Shown here in pieces: positions 1 through 7,877 of a stretch of DNA of 54,157 nucleotides; position 1 is the first letter of the stretch, and each line of letters opens with the position of its first letter. The position numbers were made by a program, and so were the translations under genes. The notes below the pieces were generated by a model. It was not told the origin of the DNA. It did no database searches and saw only the letters and a list, made by a program, of their open reading frames with translations. This DNA is from Bacteroidia bacterium. GTDB taxonomy: Bacteria; Bacteroidota; Bacteroidia; UKL13-3. The DNA is taken from assembly GCA_023151275.1 (NCBI GenBank), contig JAKLJI010000013.1, positions 57,066 through 111,222 of the forward strand, in the 5' to 3' direction.

Positions 1-1181
1 TTGCCTCCTTTTCCTCCACCTTTAGCGGAAACCTCAACTTGTGAGGTATCCTTGGCGGAACCCGTCTGTCCTGTTTTCAATGCCGCCAAGGCAGATATCT
101 CTCCCAAGGTTGTAGTCTCTTGTTTAGGCTTGGGATTATTCTGCTTGCTATTGTAAGTACTTGTATGAATTCCTTCTTGCTCCAGACCTATAAAGGATGG
201 TTTTGCTTGTATTGTATCTTGGGAAGAATCAACTCCTGTTCGATAACTTACTAAATCTCCCAAAGTCTTTACTTCTGCTCTGGGTTTATTTTGATTGGAT
301 TGATTGGAAATCCCTTTTTCCTGTCCACTTGTTTGGCCTTGTGCAGATGTGCTTTGCTCTTTACCCGGCGTTGGAGGAGCATCACTTCTTAAGCCCGGTT
401 TATTGCGGGTACTTGGAATGGCGCTGCGGTTGCCGGCGCCGTTGCCTTCTTGTACCAGGGTATCAGTGAGGTCTTCTCCCAAGCCAGCAACTCCGCTTGC
501 ATTCCCTGGACTTGAAACAGGCTGAACAAACCCCTTTTTATCTTTCCTGAATAATTTTTTATCTATCACCACTCCTCGAATGGATGGCGGGACTCTTAGT
601 CCATTCACCGAATTGGTATCTGCACGTTCTGCTCCCGTTTGCTGTCCATTTATTTCAGTAGTTTCATACGGTTCAGGTTGCGGAACTCCTTCCCTGCGCA
701 ATCCCGGCTTATTCCGCGTACTTGGAATGGCGCTCCTTGTGCCGGCACCATTTGCAGCTTGAATGGAAGTATCCTTGTTTAACGCCTTACATCCACTTTC
801 ACAATCAAGCCCCTGGATACTGTAAAGAACCTGATTCTGACATGTGCACTTAACAAGTGAACTCGCTAATTCAGCAGGAATCAAAAACATCCCTGATGCG
901 AATTTGCCACCCAAAGGTAACTTCCCTACCAACAACTTTCGCCCTTGCACTTGTATGATCCACCTTTCAGGTAATGAAAATGCTGCAAGAATTTCTTTGC
1001 AATTCCGAAAGCCAAAACCTTTCAATCCGCCTTCACAATCAAGCACCCCGACTGTAGATGACTGAACCTGAATAGAAACAGGCTCAGCTTCTGTTCCCAG
1101 GTTAATTAGTTTCCCCTGCCCTTGAGCCTTGACCCCTATCCATAGAAAACAACAGACTAAACTAAAAATTGCACTTCTCAT
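1..1181 (-). CDS. Secreted repeat-containing protein, 3' part off the window
   Basis: Reading the minus strand from the ATG at 1181 gives an open frame of 393 codons that runs off the left edge, so only the N-terminal part is visible. Residues 1-19 form a signal peptide (basic start, hydrophobic core, end at VKA before QGQGK). Two related short segments follow, each with a LDCE(G/S)G core and a further Cys, around residues 47-61 and 126-133. The rest is low-complexity, rich in Pro, Ser, Gln and Gly, and carries two near-identical 19-residue blocks (NGAG.RSAIPSTRNKPGLR). I do not recognise a family. The export signal and disordered repeats suggest a cell-surface or periplasmic protein. It is convergent with nothing visible and diverges from the sensor kinase at 1539. 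Two plus-strand ORFs in this region are shadows. Confidence 0.72.
   Translation of the reverse strand, partial: MRSAIFSLVCCFLWIGVKAQGQGKLINLGTEAEPVSIQVQSSTVGVLDCEGGLKGFGFRNCKEILAAFSLPERWIIQVQGRKLLVGKLPLGGKFASGMFLIPAELASSLVKCTCQNQVLYSIQGLDCESGCKALNKDTSIQAANGAGTRSAIPSTRNKPGLRREGVPQPEPYETTEINGQQTGAERADTNSVNGLRVPPSIRGVVIDKKLFRKDKKGFVQPVSSPGNASGVAGLGEDLTDTLVQEGNGAGNRSAIPSTRNKPGLRSDAPPTPGKEQSTSAQGQTSGQEKGISNQSNQNKPRAEVKTLGDLVSYRTGVDSSQDTIQAKPSFIGLEQEGIHTSTYNSKQNNPKPKQETTTLGEISALAALKTGQTGSAKDTSQVEVSAKGGGKGG
387..443 (-). repeat. 57-bp coding repeat, copy 2
   Basis: This encodes the second copy of the NGAG.RSAIPSTRNKPGLR block of the partial secreted protein. It differs from the copy at 696-752 mainly at third codon positions, so the amino-acid sequence is better conserved than the DNA. 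Confidence 0.8.
696..752 (-). repeat. 57-bp coding repeat, copy 1
   Basis: This is the first copy of the 19-residue block in the partial secreted protein. The synonymous differences from the copy at 387-443 suggest selection on the peptide rather than a fresh duplication. Confidence 0.8.
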
Positions 1182-1538
1182 TCCAATTAGTTTTCCTGCA
1201 AATTTTGAGTAGCGAGCAAATGATTTGGGCTATACTTTACAAGACAACATCCTCATTTAACCAAAGTCTTGTTTCACATGAGGAACTCCCAAATCCACGA
1301 AACAGAAAATCAGAATTAGCAAATTCTTTATTAATACAACCTGTAGGTAAATAATCAACCAAAAACCAAAGCCAATGACGGTTGAAACATCCATTACCCG
1401 GACCAATTTCCAAATTCACTATTTATTAAAATGAACGCGTTCCTGCCCTAACCTGCCCTTTCCTTAACTCAAAGTACCGATTCATTAATCCAATCCGGTA
1501 TCTTAGCAGCTATTGGTCTAATTTCCCCTGCTTTTTCA
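1182..1538. other. Divergent intergenic region, 357 bp
   Basis: This A+T-rich spacer separates the minus-strand secreted protein from the plus-strand sensor kinase and should hold both promoters. I see no convincing TAnnTTTG box at the right distance from either start, no strong hairpin and no RNA gene. The short ORFs on both strands here have no recognisable protein features. Confidence 0.5.
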
Positions 1539-4487
1539 ATGCTTATCACCAAAAATATAATTGCAAGCATTCACTGCTTAGGTGTCATACTTAGTGTGTT
1601 CTGGACAAATTCTGCCCATTCTCAAGCTCCTGGAAATCCCATAAAGGTTACTCCTCTTGCAATTACCTATTCCAAATTAAATGGTCTTCCGGACCAAACC
1701 ATCTACGACCTACTCCAAGACAAACAAGGCTTTATATGGCTCGCCACAGAAAAAGGCATTTTCAGATTCGATGGTAAACAATTCAAACCGTTCCGCTCCG
1801 ATTTCCAAAACTCCTTAGCCGGGGCTAGCCTAAGACAAGATGCAAAGGGTAGAATTTGGTACGAGAATTTTGATGGCTACCTCTTCTATGTCGAAAACGA
1901 TAGCCTGAAAACCATCCCAAATCAACAACCTTCTGGCTTCTACGCCATTGCCATGAACCGGAAGTTTGTTTACATCCACCGAAAAAAAGCTTTGCTTGCT
2001 TACGACTTATCCCAACTTAAACCTAGCCATTTTTTAAAGTTAAACGACGAGTTAATTAGCGATGTAAGCACAAAAGATTCCACCTTGGTTTTCGCAGATT
2101 ACAACCAAATTCTCTTACTCAACAATGAATCCTCCCCTTCGCTCAAAAAGATCATAACGCCTTCCATTAACGCTCCTCTGCGCATTCACGCCACCCCGAG
2201 TTCAATCTTTTTCTGTCCTAAGAACAATGAAACAGGAAAAATCTATGAAGCAAAAAATAACCGAATCACCGCAATTCCTAACAGTCTAAAAAAGGGGCTG
2301 ATAAATAGAATAACGGTTGAAAACAACAGACTTTTTCTTCTTACTACCGATGGCGTATTTGTATTCGATTTCGATGGTAAATTGTGGCAGGAAAAAGAAC
2401 ACTGGCTTCCTGGTACCAGCATACTCTCTTTGTTAAAAGATGCATCAGGCTCCATTTGGCTTGGCACACAAAACAAAGGTTTACTCGCCATTCCAGACCC
2501 TTCAAAACAATTAATCTTCAACCCTCCTTACCTGCAACTTCAGAAAATTATCCCTACGCAAAAGGGCTTTCTGGGAGCCGGTGCTCAAGGGCAAGTGTAT
2601 CTATTCAACCCACAGCTTCAGCTGCTCGAACAAATCTACCAAGACCCGGATTCCCTACCCTTTATCTCGATTAAACTGGATGAACAAAATCAACTGCTTT
2701 TCCTAAGTGCAAAGCACTCCAGTATTTACCATATTCCCAGTAAAAAGACCCTTTCTCAAAATGCCTATTCACAAAAGGACATTTGTAAAATCGACGACCA
2801 TTTTTATCTAATTGGTACTAGCAACAATGCCTACTTACTTAAAAATCCAGTCCCTCCAAATTCAGCACCTGGCTCCAATTGGAACGCACTATACGAGCAA
2901 AGCGCTTCAATTGATTTTCTCAACCACAGTGGCTTGCAAAGCAATATTCGTGTCCGTGCGGTAAGTGCGCTCAACTCCCTCAATCTTGCATTTATTGCGA
3001 GCAACAGGGGCTTATTCATACATAGCCCCAAACAAAAAGGAGAACTTAAATTCAGAAAAAACGGCCTATTTCTTCAAACCCTTTTGCAAGACAACAATGA
3101 GATTTGGGGACTTAGTCAAAAAGGAGAACTCCTGCTTATTGAACCTTTGGATGCCCAAACATTTAAAATCAGCCAGATTCGTAAAAACACCTCTTATACA
3201 GCAATCAAATTAGGCCCAAAAGGAGTAGTTTTAATCGACCCCGTTGCTTGCCTTTATCTCGAAAAAGAAACCCACAACGTATTAGCTGAAGTTAACCTCA
3301 ACCATTTCGGTCTTCAATTGCTTGATGCTTTTGCAAGCAATGAAGAACTCTATATGCTTACCAACCAGGGCTGGCTTGTTAAAAACCTTTCAAATAAAGA
3401 ACCGGCACGACCGGGCCGTTTTCATGTGTATGGGCTAAATGGGAACCAAAAAAACTTTACCCCGAAACAACCCATAAGGCTACCCTGGAATAAAAACAGC
3501 CTCGATATTCACTTTTACTGGTTCCCGGGAATTGGTCCAAACGAGGATGGCATCGCCTATAAAATCAACCAAAGCAATTGGAACTACATCGAAAACGAGG
3601 CCCGAAATATTCACCTTGAAGCACTTAACCCGGGCGACTATCAAATTACCTTCAAAACAGGTTCCAAAATTTGGACCAATGAAGCAGTGTATTTTTCCAT
3701 TGAACAACCCTTCTGGCGCGAACTCTGGTTCATTCTAGGCTGCGCCCTTGCCGGAATTGGCCTCATTAGCTGGTTTTACTTCAAACGACTGAAGTCCATC
3801 GAATTCAAGAACAAACTTTCTACCGAAAAACTCATCCTCGAAAAGGAATTAAACCATTCCCGACTCTCCTCCATCCGGGCTCAAATGAATCCGCATTTTT
3901 TCTACAATGCACTCAATACCATTCAAGCCTATATCTTCCAAAAGGACCCCGAAAACGCAATCGACTACCTCAATAAATTTTCAAAATTGACACGCATGAT
4001 TCTCGATTTTTCAGACAAGGAATCGGTAAGTCTCGAAAATGAATTGGAATCGCTCCGCATGTACCTCGACCTCGAAAAAATGCGCTTCACCGACCAATTT
4101 GATTTTTCATTAACCTGCGATGTTCGGGATACTGAAATGATAAAAATTCCATCCATGATTATTCAGCCTTATGTTGAAAATGCCATCAAACACGGCTTAA
4201 TGCATCTCAAAAATGGACGGAAACTAATCGTTTCAATTACCGAAAAAGACCAATTCCTGGAAGTGCGTGTTGACGACAATGGAATCGGTCGAAAAAAAGC
4301 AGGCGAACTCAATCAAATCAAACAAAATCGACACCAAAGCTTCTCTACCATGGCCAACGAAAAAAGACTGCAAATTCTCAATCGTGGACTAAACAAAAAA
4401 GTACTGGTGGAATACATCGACAAAACAAATCCCTCTGGCGCCGCCTTAGGAACAACCGTTATTCTTAGAATCCCCTTATTCCAATGA
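1539..4487 (+). CDS. LytS-type sensor histidine kinase with periplasmic propeller sensor
   Basis: A membrane histidine kinase of 982 residues. Residues 1-29 are a signal peptide. From about 40 to 625 lie repeated blade-like segments (for example IWLATEKGIFRFDG and SIWLGTQNKGLL) typical of the two-component regulator propeller. A Y_Y_Y-like Ig domain follows at about 627-725, and one membrane helix at about 728-750. The cytoplasmic part is a His_kinase (LytS/YehU) module: the phospho-acceptor motif MNPHFFYN has its His at 786, the N-box PYVENAIKHG has Asn 881, and DDNGIG lies near 911. The stop codon overlaps the start of the LytTR regulator (ATGA), so the two form a cognate pair. The ligand is not visible. 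Carbohydrate or envelope sensing is common for this architecture but is inference here. Confidence 0.95.
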   Translation: MLITKNIIASIHCLGVILSVFWTNSAHSQAPGNPIKVTPLAITYSKLNGLPDQTIYDLLQDKQGFIWLATEKGIFRFDGKQFKPFRSDFQNSLAGASLRQDAKGRIWYENFDGYLFYVENDSLKTIPNQQPSGFYAIAMNRKFVYIHRKKALLAYDLSQLKPSHFLKLNDELISDVSTKDSTLVFADYNQILLLNNESSPSLKKIITPSINAPLRIHATPSSIFFCPKNNETGKIYEAKNNRITAIPNSLKKGLINRITVENNRLFLLTTDGVFVFDFDGKLWQEKEHWLPGTSILSLLKDASGSIWLGTQNKGLLAIPDPSKQLIFNPPYLQLQKIIPTQKGFLGAGAQGQVYLFNPQLQLLEQIYQDPDSLPFISIKLDEQNQLLFLSAKHSSIYHIPSKKTLSQNAYSQKDICKIDDHFYLIGTSNNAYLLKNPVPPNSAPGSNWNALYEQSASIDFLNHSGLQSNIRVRAVSALNSLNLAFIASNRGLFIHSPKQKGELKFRKNGLFLQTLLQDNNEIWGLSQKGELLLIEPLDAQTFKISQIRKNTSYTAIKLGPKGVVLIDPVACLYLEKETHNVLAEVNLNHFGLQLLDAFASNEELYMLTNQGWLVKNLSNKEPARPGRFHVYGLNGNQKNFTPKQPIRLPWNKNSLDIHFYWFPGIGPNEDGIAYKINQSNWNYIENEARNIHLEALNPGDYQITFKTGSKIWTNEAVYFSIEQPFWRELWFILGCALAGIGLISWFYFKRLKSIEFKNKLSTEKLILEKELNHSRLSSIRAQMNPHFFYNALNTIQAYIFQKDPENAIDYLNKFSKLTRMILDFSDKESVSLENELESLRMYLDLEKMRFTDQFDFSLTCDVRDTEMIKIPSMIIQPYVENAIKHGLMHLKNGRKLIVSITEKDQFLEVRVDDNGIGRKKAGELNQIKQNRHQSFSTMANEKRLQILNRGLNKKVLVEYIDKTNPSGAALGTTVILRIPLFQ

Positions 4488-5239
4488 AAACTTCTGCTAT
4501 CATTATCGACGATGAATCCATGGCGCAAAACCTGCTTAAAGGCATGCTCGAAACCTATCACCCCGAAATTGAAGTACTCGCGCTTTGCGATGATTTGCCT
4601 TCGGGAATCCGCGCCATCAAACGAAATCAGCCCAAACTCATCTTCCTGGATATTGAATTGCCTGGCCACAACGGACTTGAACTGGTAGATTTTTTTGATG
4701 AAGATGAACTCAATTTCAAAATAATTTTCACCACGGCTTATAACCAATATGCGCTGCAAGCCTTCAAACTTTCGGCCATAGATTACCTGCTCAAACCAAT
4801 CGACCGTAAAGAACTCGCCTCGGCCATCGAAAAGTTCCAAAAATCAAACGACGATAAGCAATACCTCCAGGTGCTGAAATCGAACTTGATGCCCGAAAGG
4901 CCGAAGGTCCTGGCCGTTTCAACCGCAAGCAGTATTCATTATATTCCCGTTGAACACGTGCTATACATGAAGGCGGAAGGAGCCTATACCAAAATCATCT
5001 ATTCCGGCTCAGACGGTATTCTATCCAGCAAAAACCTGGGCTTCTACGAAGAAAACCTCAGCGTATTCGGCAACTTTTTCCGATGCCACAAATCCTACTT
5101 AATCAACCTCAGAAAAGTAAGCGATTTCATCAAAGCCGACGGAGGAACTGTCATCATCGATAAACAAATCAACATACCCGTAGCCCAGGATCGCAAAGAA
5201 GAATTTCACCGCCTCATGCAACAAATCGCCATTCAATAG
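4484..5239 (+). CDS. LytTR-family response regulator
   Basis: A two-domain regulator of 251 residues that pairs with the kinase just upstream (4-bp overlap). The receiver domain spans about 1-125, with the acidic pair Asp 9/Asp 10, the phospho-acceptor Asp 56 in FLDIELPG, the TTA switch near 83-85 and conserved Lys 104 in LLKPIDR. Residues of about 145-250 form a LytTR DNA-binding domain (IHYIPVEHVLYMKAEGAYTK and FFRCHKSYLINL). This architecture belongs to the AlgR/LytR class, which binds paired direct repeats in target promoters. I could not assign a target. The long spacer downstream suggests that the operon ends here. Confidence 0.95.
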   Translation: MKTSAIIIDDESMAQNLLKGMLETYHPEIEVLALCDDLPSGIRAIKRNQPKLIFLDIELPGHNGLELVDFFDEDELNFKIIFTTAYNQYALQAFKLSAIDYLLKPIDRKELASAIEKFQKSNDDKQYLQVLKSNLMPERPKVLAVSTASSIHYIPVEHVLYMKAEGAYTKIIYSGSDGILSSKNLGFYEENLSVFGNFFRCHKSYLINLRKVSDFIKADGGTVIIDKQINIPVAQDRKEEFHRLMQQIAIQ

Positions 5240-5294
5240 CTGGGGTCCCTGCCTTGCAAACCAAATCCTACCCAATCCCATTTCCGTGCAGCAA

Positions 5295-5415
5295 GGCAGC
5301 CGGGCCATCCGCTTTAGCCTTCCCTAAACTAACCATGCCTGTAGCGCAAAAAAGAGCTTCCGCTGGTCGCTTTTTTTCCTGCACAGGCATTGGCTAGTTT
5401 AGCATCAGGGCTGCC
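5295..5415. repeat. Large imperfect palindrome
   Basis: The arms 5325-5342 and 5383-5401 are complementary apart from one mismatch and one bulge. An outer 7-bp pair lies at 5295-5301 and 5409-5415. The centre contains A-rich and T-rich tracts (5348-5353 and 5361-5369) that extend the stem. It lies about 55 bp after the LytTR stop codon, so it could act as a terminator for that operon or be a dispersed intergenic repeat. Confidence 0.65.
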
Positions 5416-5721
5416 GCTCCTGTCCCTGGCCCAAATTCCACCAAGAACTTAAGTGGCAAGCAAAAACAAAATCCCTTGCAATTCTGTGCCAATAACAAGT
5501 CCATCTTCAAACATTACCCTATCAACTGAAAGGCATTTTGTGAAGTAAAAAAAGTCACAAGCAGTTTAAAAAGAAATCAAGGGAATACAAAAAAACTTAC
5601 AAACTAGTTAGTCTACCCTCAAAAAGTCTTCGAGCAACTGAATTTCATTTTCTTAGGTCAAAAAGTAATACCACTAGTTTGCAAGGAAATCAATCGATTA
5701 ACAAAAAACCTTGCAAATTAC

Positions 5722-5752
5722 TTAACAAAAACGGATCCTATTATTGATTGGA
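5722..5752 (+). repeat. 31-bp direct repeat, copy A
   Basis: It shares TTAACAAAAACGGA followed by CCTA and TTGA.TGGA with the copy at 6119-6149, with about four to five mismatches. The two copies bracket the second palindrome and are about 400 bp apart. Confidence 0.6.
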
Positions 5753-5824
5753 AAAAAGTGAGTTAACCGATATAGAATTCCAGAATTTAAAAAAGGAAAC
5801 TTCCCTTAAGTTGTGTGACGGAAC

Positions 5825-5950
5825 TTTCCTGTTGGCAGTGCGTGCGGGCAAAATCCGCGGGCAGGACTGTTCCGCACGTGCGGAAAAAAGGCAGGGAGGG
5901 ATTTTGACCGAGGTTGGCCTGTAGGGAAAGCAGGCACCTCCAACAGGAAA
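5825..5950. repeat. Nested palindromic element
   Basis: Three nested complementarities can be read directly. The outer arms 5825-5835 and 5940-5950 pair perfectly over 11 bp. The middle arms 5849-5856 and 5899-5906 pair over 8 bp. The centre 5870-5885 is a perfect 16-nt palindrome. The element is more G+C-rich than its surroundings, which suggests a structured RNA or a non-autonomous repeat rather than background sequence. Confidence 0.65.
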
Positions 5951-6118
5951 AGCTTTTGGTGACTTTTGGCTACAAAAGTTACAGCAGAAAAAAACTAAAC
6001 ACCTCAGAAGTTAAATGTCATCAATAAGTAACTAAATGGATATCGATATTTTTAAGACGAGTTAAAATCTGAATGAGAAATTCAAAACGTAAATAAAGAC
6101 TTTTTGAGGAACAACTAG

Positions 6119-6149
6119 TTAACAAAAACGGACCCTAATTTTGAATGGA
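6119..6149 (+). repeat. 31-bp direct repeat, copy B
   Basis: Partner of the repeat at 5722-5752. It could be a footprint of an insertion or a duplicated end of a decayed element. Confidence 0.6.
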
Positions 6150-6386
6150 GCAAGGCGTTTCCAATGTTCTTTGATTCTAGAATCTCAAAATTGCAGCAGA
6201 ACAAAATCGTGAACGAAATGTGCAATTCAATCGAAATGACTTTCTGAACGAAAACGTTTCCTCGGCAGGCCTTCTCCTGAACGAGAACTTGCAATTGAGA
6301 AAGAACCACATTCTTACCGAGAGAAAGGAAATAGTTTTCAAATCGGGAAAAGAAAAAAGGACCGAATTCCTATATTAGCGAATAAG

Positions 6387-6551
6387 ATGACTACCCCATT
6401 GACAACTTACTTGAACGAGTATAAGCCAATGCGCTCGCTTATTGAAAGAGCAGAATGCTGCCCTTTCTCAGCCCGCAGTAGTATTCAACAAATTTTCAGA
6501 AAAGCTGTAGCTGATTCGGGAATAAAACAACCGGCCTACGTGCATTCATAA
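6387..6551 (+). pseudogene. Tyrosine recombinase (integrase) fragment
   Basis: A 54-codon open stretch ends in PFSARSSIQQIFRKAVADSG followed by IKQPAYVHS and a stop. This matches the segment of tyrosine recombinases just before the HxLRH active-site box, where intact proteins read (Y/F)S.RS.Q.(I/V)F..A...GI..P..VH(S/T)LRHS. The frame stops exactly where LRHS should follow, and nothing upstream resembles the N-terminal half. It is therefore a remnant, not a functional enzyme. It directly abuts the four-helix-bundle fragment, which marks a deletion or recombination joint near 6550. Confidence 0.7.
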
Positions 6552-6552
6552 A

Positions 6553-6711
6553 CTTGCAATAGCTCAGAAAGAATGTGATGAAACCATTTATTGGTTGGAG
6601 CTTTTGAAAGAAACTGGTTTGATGAACGAATCAGAATTTTGCAGCATGAACAACGATGCAAAGGAAATACTCAAAATCATTCGCTTCATTATTCTCACCA
6701 CAAAACAATAA
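6553..6711 (+). pseudogene. C-terminal fragment of a four-helix-bundle (S23-type) protein
   Basis: Read from CTT at 6553, the frame gives 52 residues to a TAA with the pattern KECDETIYWLELLKETGL and later AKEILKIIRFI. This is the C-terminal half of the four-helix-bundle proteins related to those encoded in 23S rRNA intervening sequences (ECxETxYWLxLL is their hallmark). There is no start codon, and the N-terminal helices are missing. The integrase fragment is joined directly upstream, so both are debris from a past rearrangement. Confidence 0.72.
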
Positions 6712-6749
6712 TCTAATAATTCTATACTCATCATTCATAACTCAGAAAC

Positions 6750-7589
6750 ATGAAATCAGAAGAAATAAAAGCACTTTTTGCCCAATTTGAATCAGCAGCA
6801 GCCGAACTGGAAGGCGTAGAATGTTGGAGTGCCCGTGAATTGCAAGATTTACTGGGTTACAGTAAGTGGGAAAACTTTGAAAAAGTGATCCAAAAAGCCA
6901 AAGATGCCTGCAAAAATGCGGGTGAGGAAGTGGATTATCATTTTCCTGACGTCAGGAAAACGATACCAATGCCAAAAGGAGCTGAAAAAGAAATAGATGA
7001 CATTCTTTTAACTCGCTATGCCTGCTACTTGATAGCACAAAATGGCGATAGCCGAAAGCAGGAAATTGCCTTTGCACAAAACTACTTTGCCGTGCAAACC
7101 CGCAGGGCTGAGTTGGTGGAACAACGACTTTTAGAATTTGAACGGGTTAAGGCAAGAGAGAAACTTAGCCAAACTGAAAAACAACTTTCTGGCATCTTGT
7201 ATGAAAGAGGTGTGGATAATCAGGGGTTTGCAATCATCCGTAGCAAGGGCGACCAAGCATTATTTCGCCTGAATACGCAAATGTTGAAACGAAAAATGGG
7301 TGTGCCTGATAGCCGACCTGTGGCTGATTTCCTGCCTACCATTAGCATAAAAGCAAAGGATTTGGCGGCAGAAATGACGGGCTTGAATGTCCAGAGTAAA
7401 GACCTGAAAGGACAAAGCAAAATTGAAAAAGAGCACATTGACAACAATTTGGCTGTAAGAGATATGCTCACCAAAAGAGGTATCATACCCGAAAATCTGC
7501 CAGCAGCGGAAGATGTGAAAAAATTGCAACGCAAATTGGATGGTGATGAAAAGAAAGTATTGAAAGGCACTAAGAAGAAAAAGTCTTGA
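6750..7589 (+). CDS. dinD: DNA-damage-inducible protein D homologue
   Basis: A 279-residue protein close in length to E. coli DinD (about 274 residues). The N-terminal half carries the family signature (WSARELQDLLGYSKWENFE, then a segment DYHFPDVRKTIPMPKGA and LTRYACYLIAQNGD.RK). A charged helical stretch (RRAELVEQRLLEFERVKARE) and a basic Lys-rich tail follow. In E. coli, DinD is SOS-induced and modulates RecA filaments; whether that holds here is inference. It is the first intact gene of the island, and relatives often accompany type I R-M genes. The stop codon TGA lies inside a short dispersed repeat that begins at 7583. No LexA-type operator is obvious upstream. Confidence 0.9.
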   Translation: MKSEEIKALFAQFESAAAELEGVECWSARELQDLLGYSKWENFEKVIQKAKDACKNAGEEVDYHFPDVRKTIPMPKGAEKEIDDILLTRYACYLIAQNGDSRKQEIAFAQNYFAVQTRRAELVEQRLLEFERVKAREKLSQTEKQLSGILYERGVDNQGFAIIRSKGDQALFRLNTQMLKRKMGVPDSRPVADFLPTISIKAKDLAAEMTGLNVQSKDLKGQSKIEKEHIDNNLAVRDMLTKRGIIPENLPAAEDVKKLQRKLDGDEKKVLKGTKKKKS

Positions 7590-7631
7590 ACCATGATTTT
7601 AATGGACTAGAAGATTACCAGGATTATGAAG
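7583..7631 (+). repeat. Short dispersed repeat related to the GxxExxY cassette ends
   Basis: It begins GTCTTGAACCATGATTTT and continues with spaced GATTA/GGATTATGAA units. It resembles the terminal inverted repeat of the cassette at 12393-12854 (GTCTGAAC..TGATTT). It supplies the dinD stop codon, so the element probably inserted at, and slightly altered, the dinD end. Confidence 0.5.
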
Positions 7632-7877
7632 CGTAAAGATTTATACACCATTTTCCAAACCCCTAATTCTAGTTGCAGCCATTTGCTTCCTTTGATAGAT
7701 TTTATAACGCTTGCCTGAAACAAATTTAAAAATAATCAAACTTGCTATTCTCTCGGTATACCCACATATTTTATGTTGAAGATTGCGAATTGTTTTTGTC
7801 AAAACGCTACAACTTTGTGACATTATAAAGCAACGCAAAAAAGATAAAAGAACTTATTAATAGAGAGAGCATATTTC

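Larger units (their letters stand above)
5240..6749. other. 1.5-kb gene-poor spacer with hairpins and gene remnants
   Basis: No intact gene is visible between the LytTR regulator and dinD. The spacer holds two large imperfect palindromes (5295-5415 and 5825-5950), a diverged 31-bp direct repeat (5722-5752 and 6119-6149), and adjacent fragments of an integrase and a four-helix-bundle protein (6387-6711). Such debris is typical of the edge of a mobile or accessory island. The 64-codon minus-strand ORF at 6115-6309 has no recognisable protein features. Confidence 0.7.

Noticed and set aside
197-762. Three short plus-strand ORFs
   Set aside because: They lie opposite the open minus-strand frame of the secreted protein, which has a signal peptide and repeats.
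4313-4840. 175-codon minus-strand ORF opposite the kinase/regulator junction
   Set aside because: The plus-strand genes have clear domains. The antisense frame has none.
6115-6309. Minus-strand 64-codon ORF in the spacer
   Set aside because: No family resemblance, and the region is otherwise debris.
7641-7838. Minus-strand 65-codon ORF between dinD and rhuM
   Set aside because: No recognisable protein features, and it overlaps the likely rhuM upstream region.
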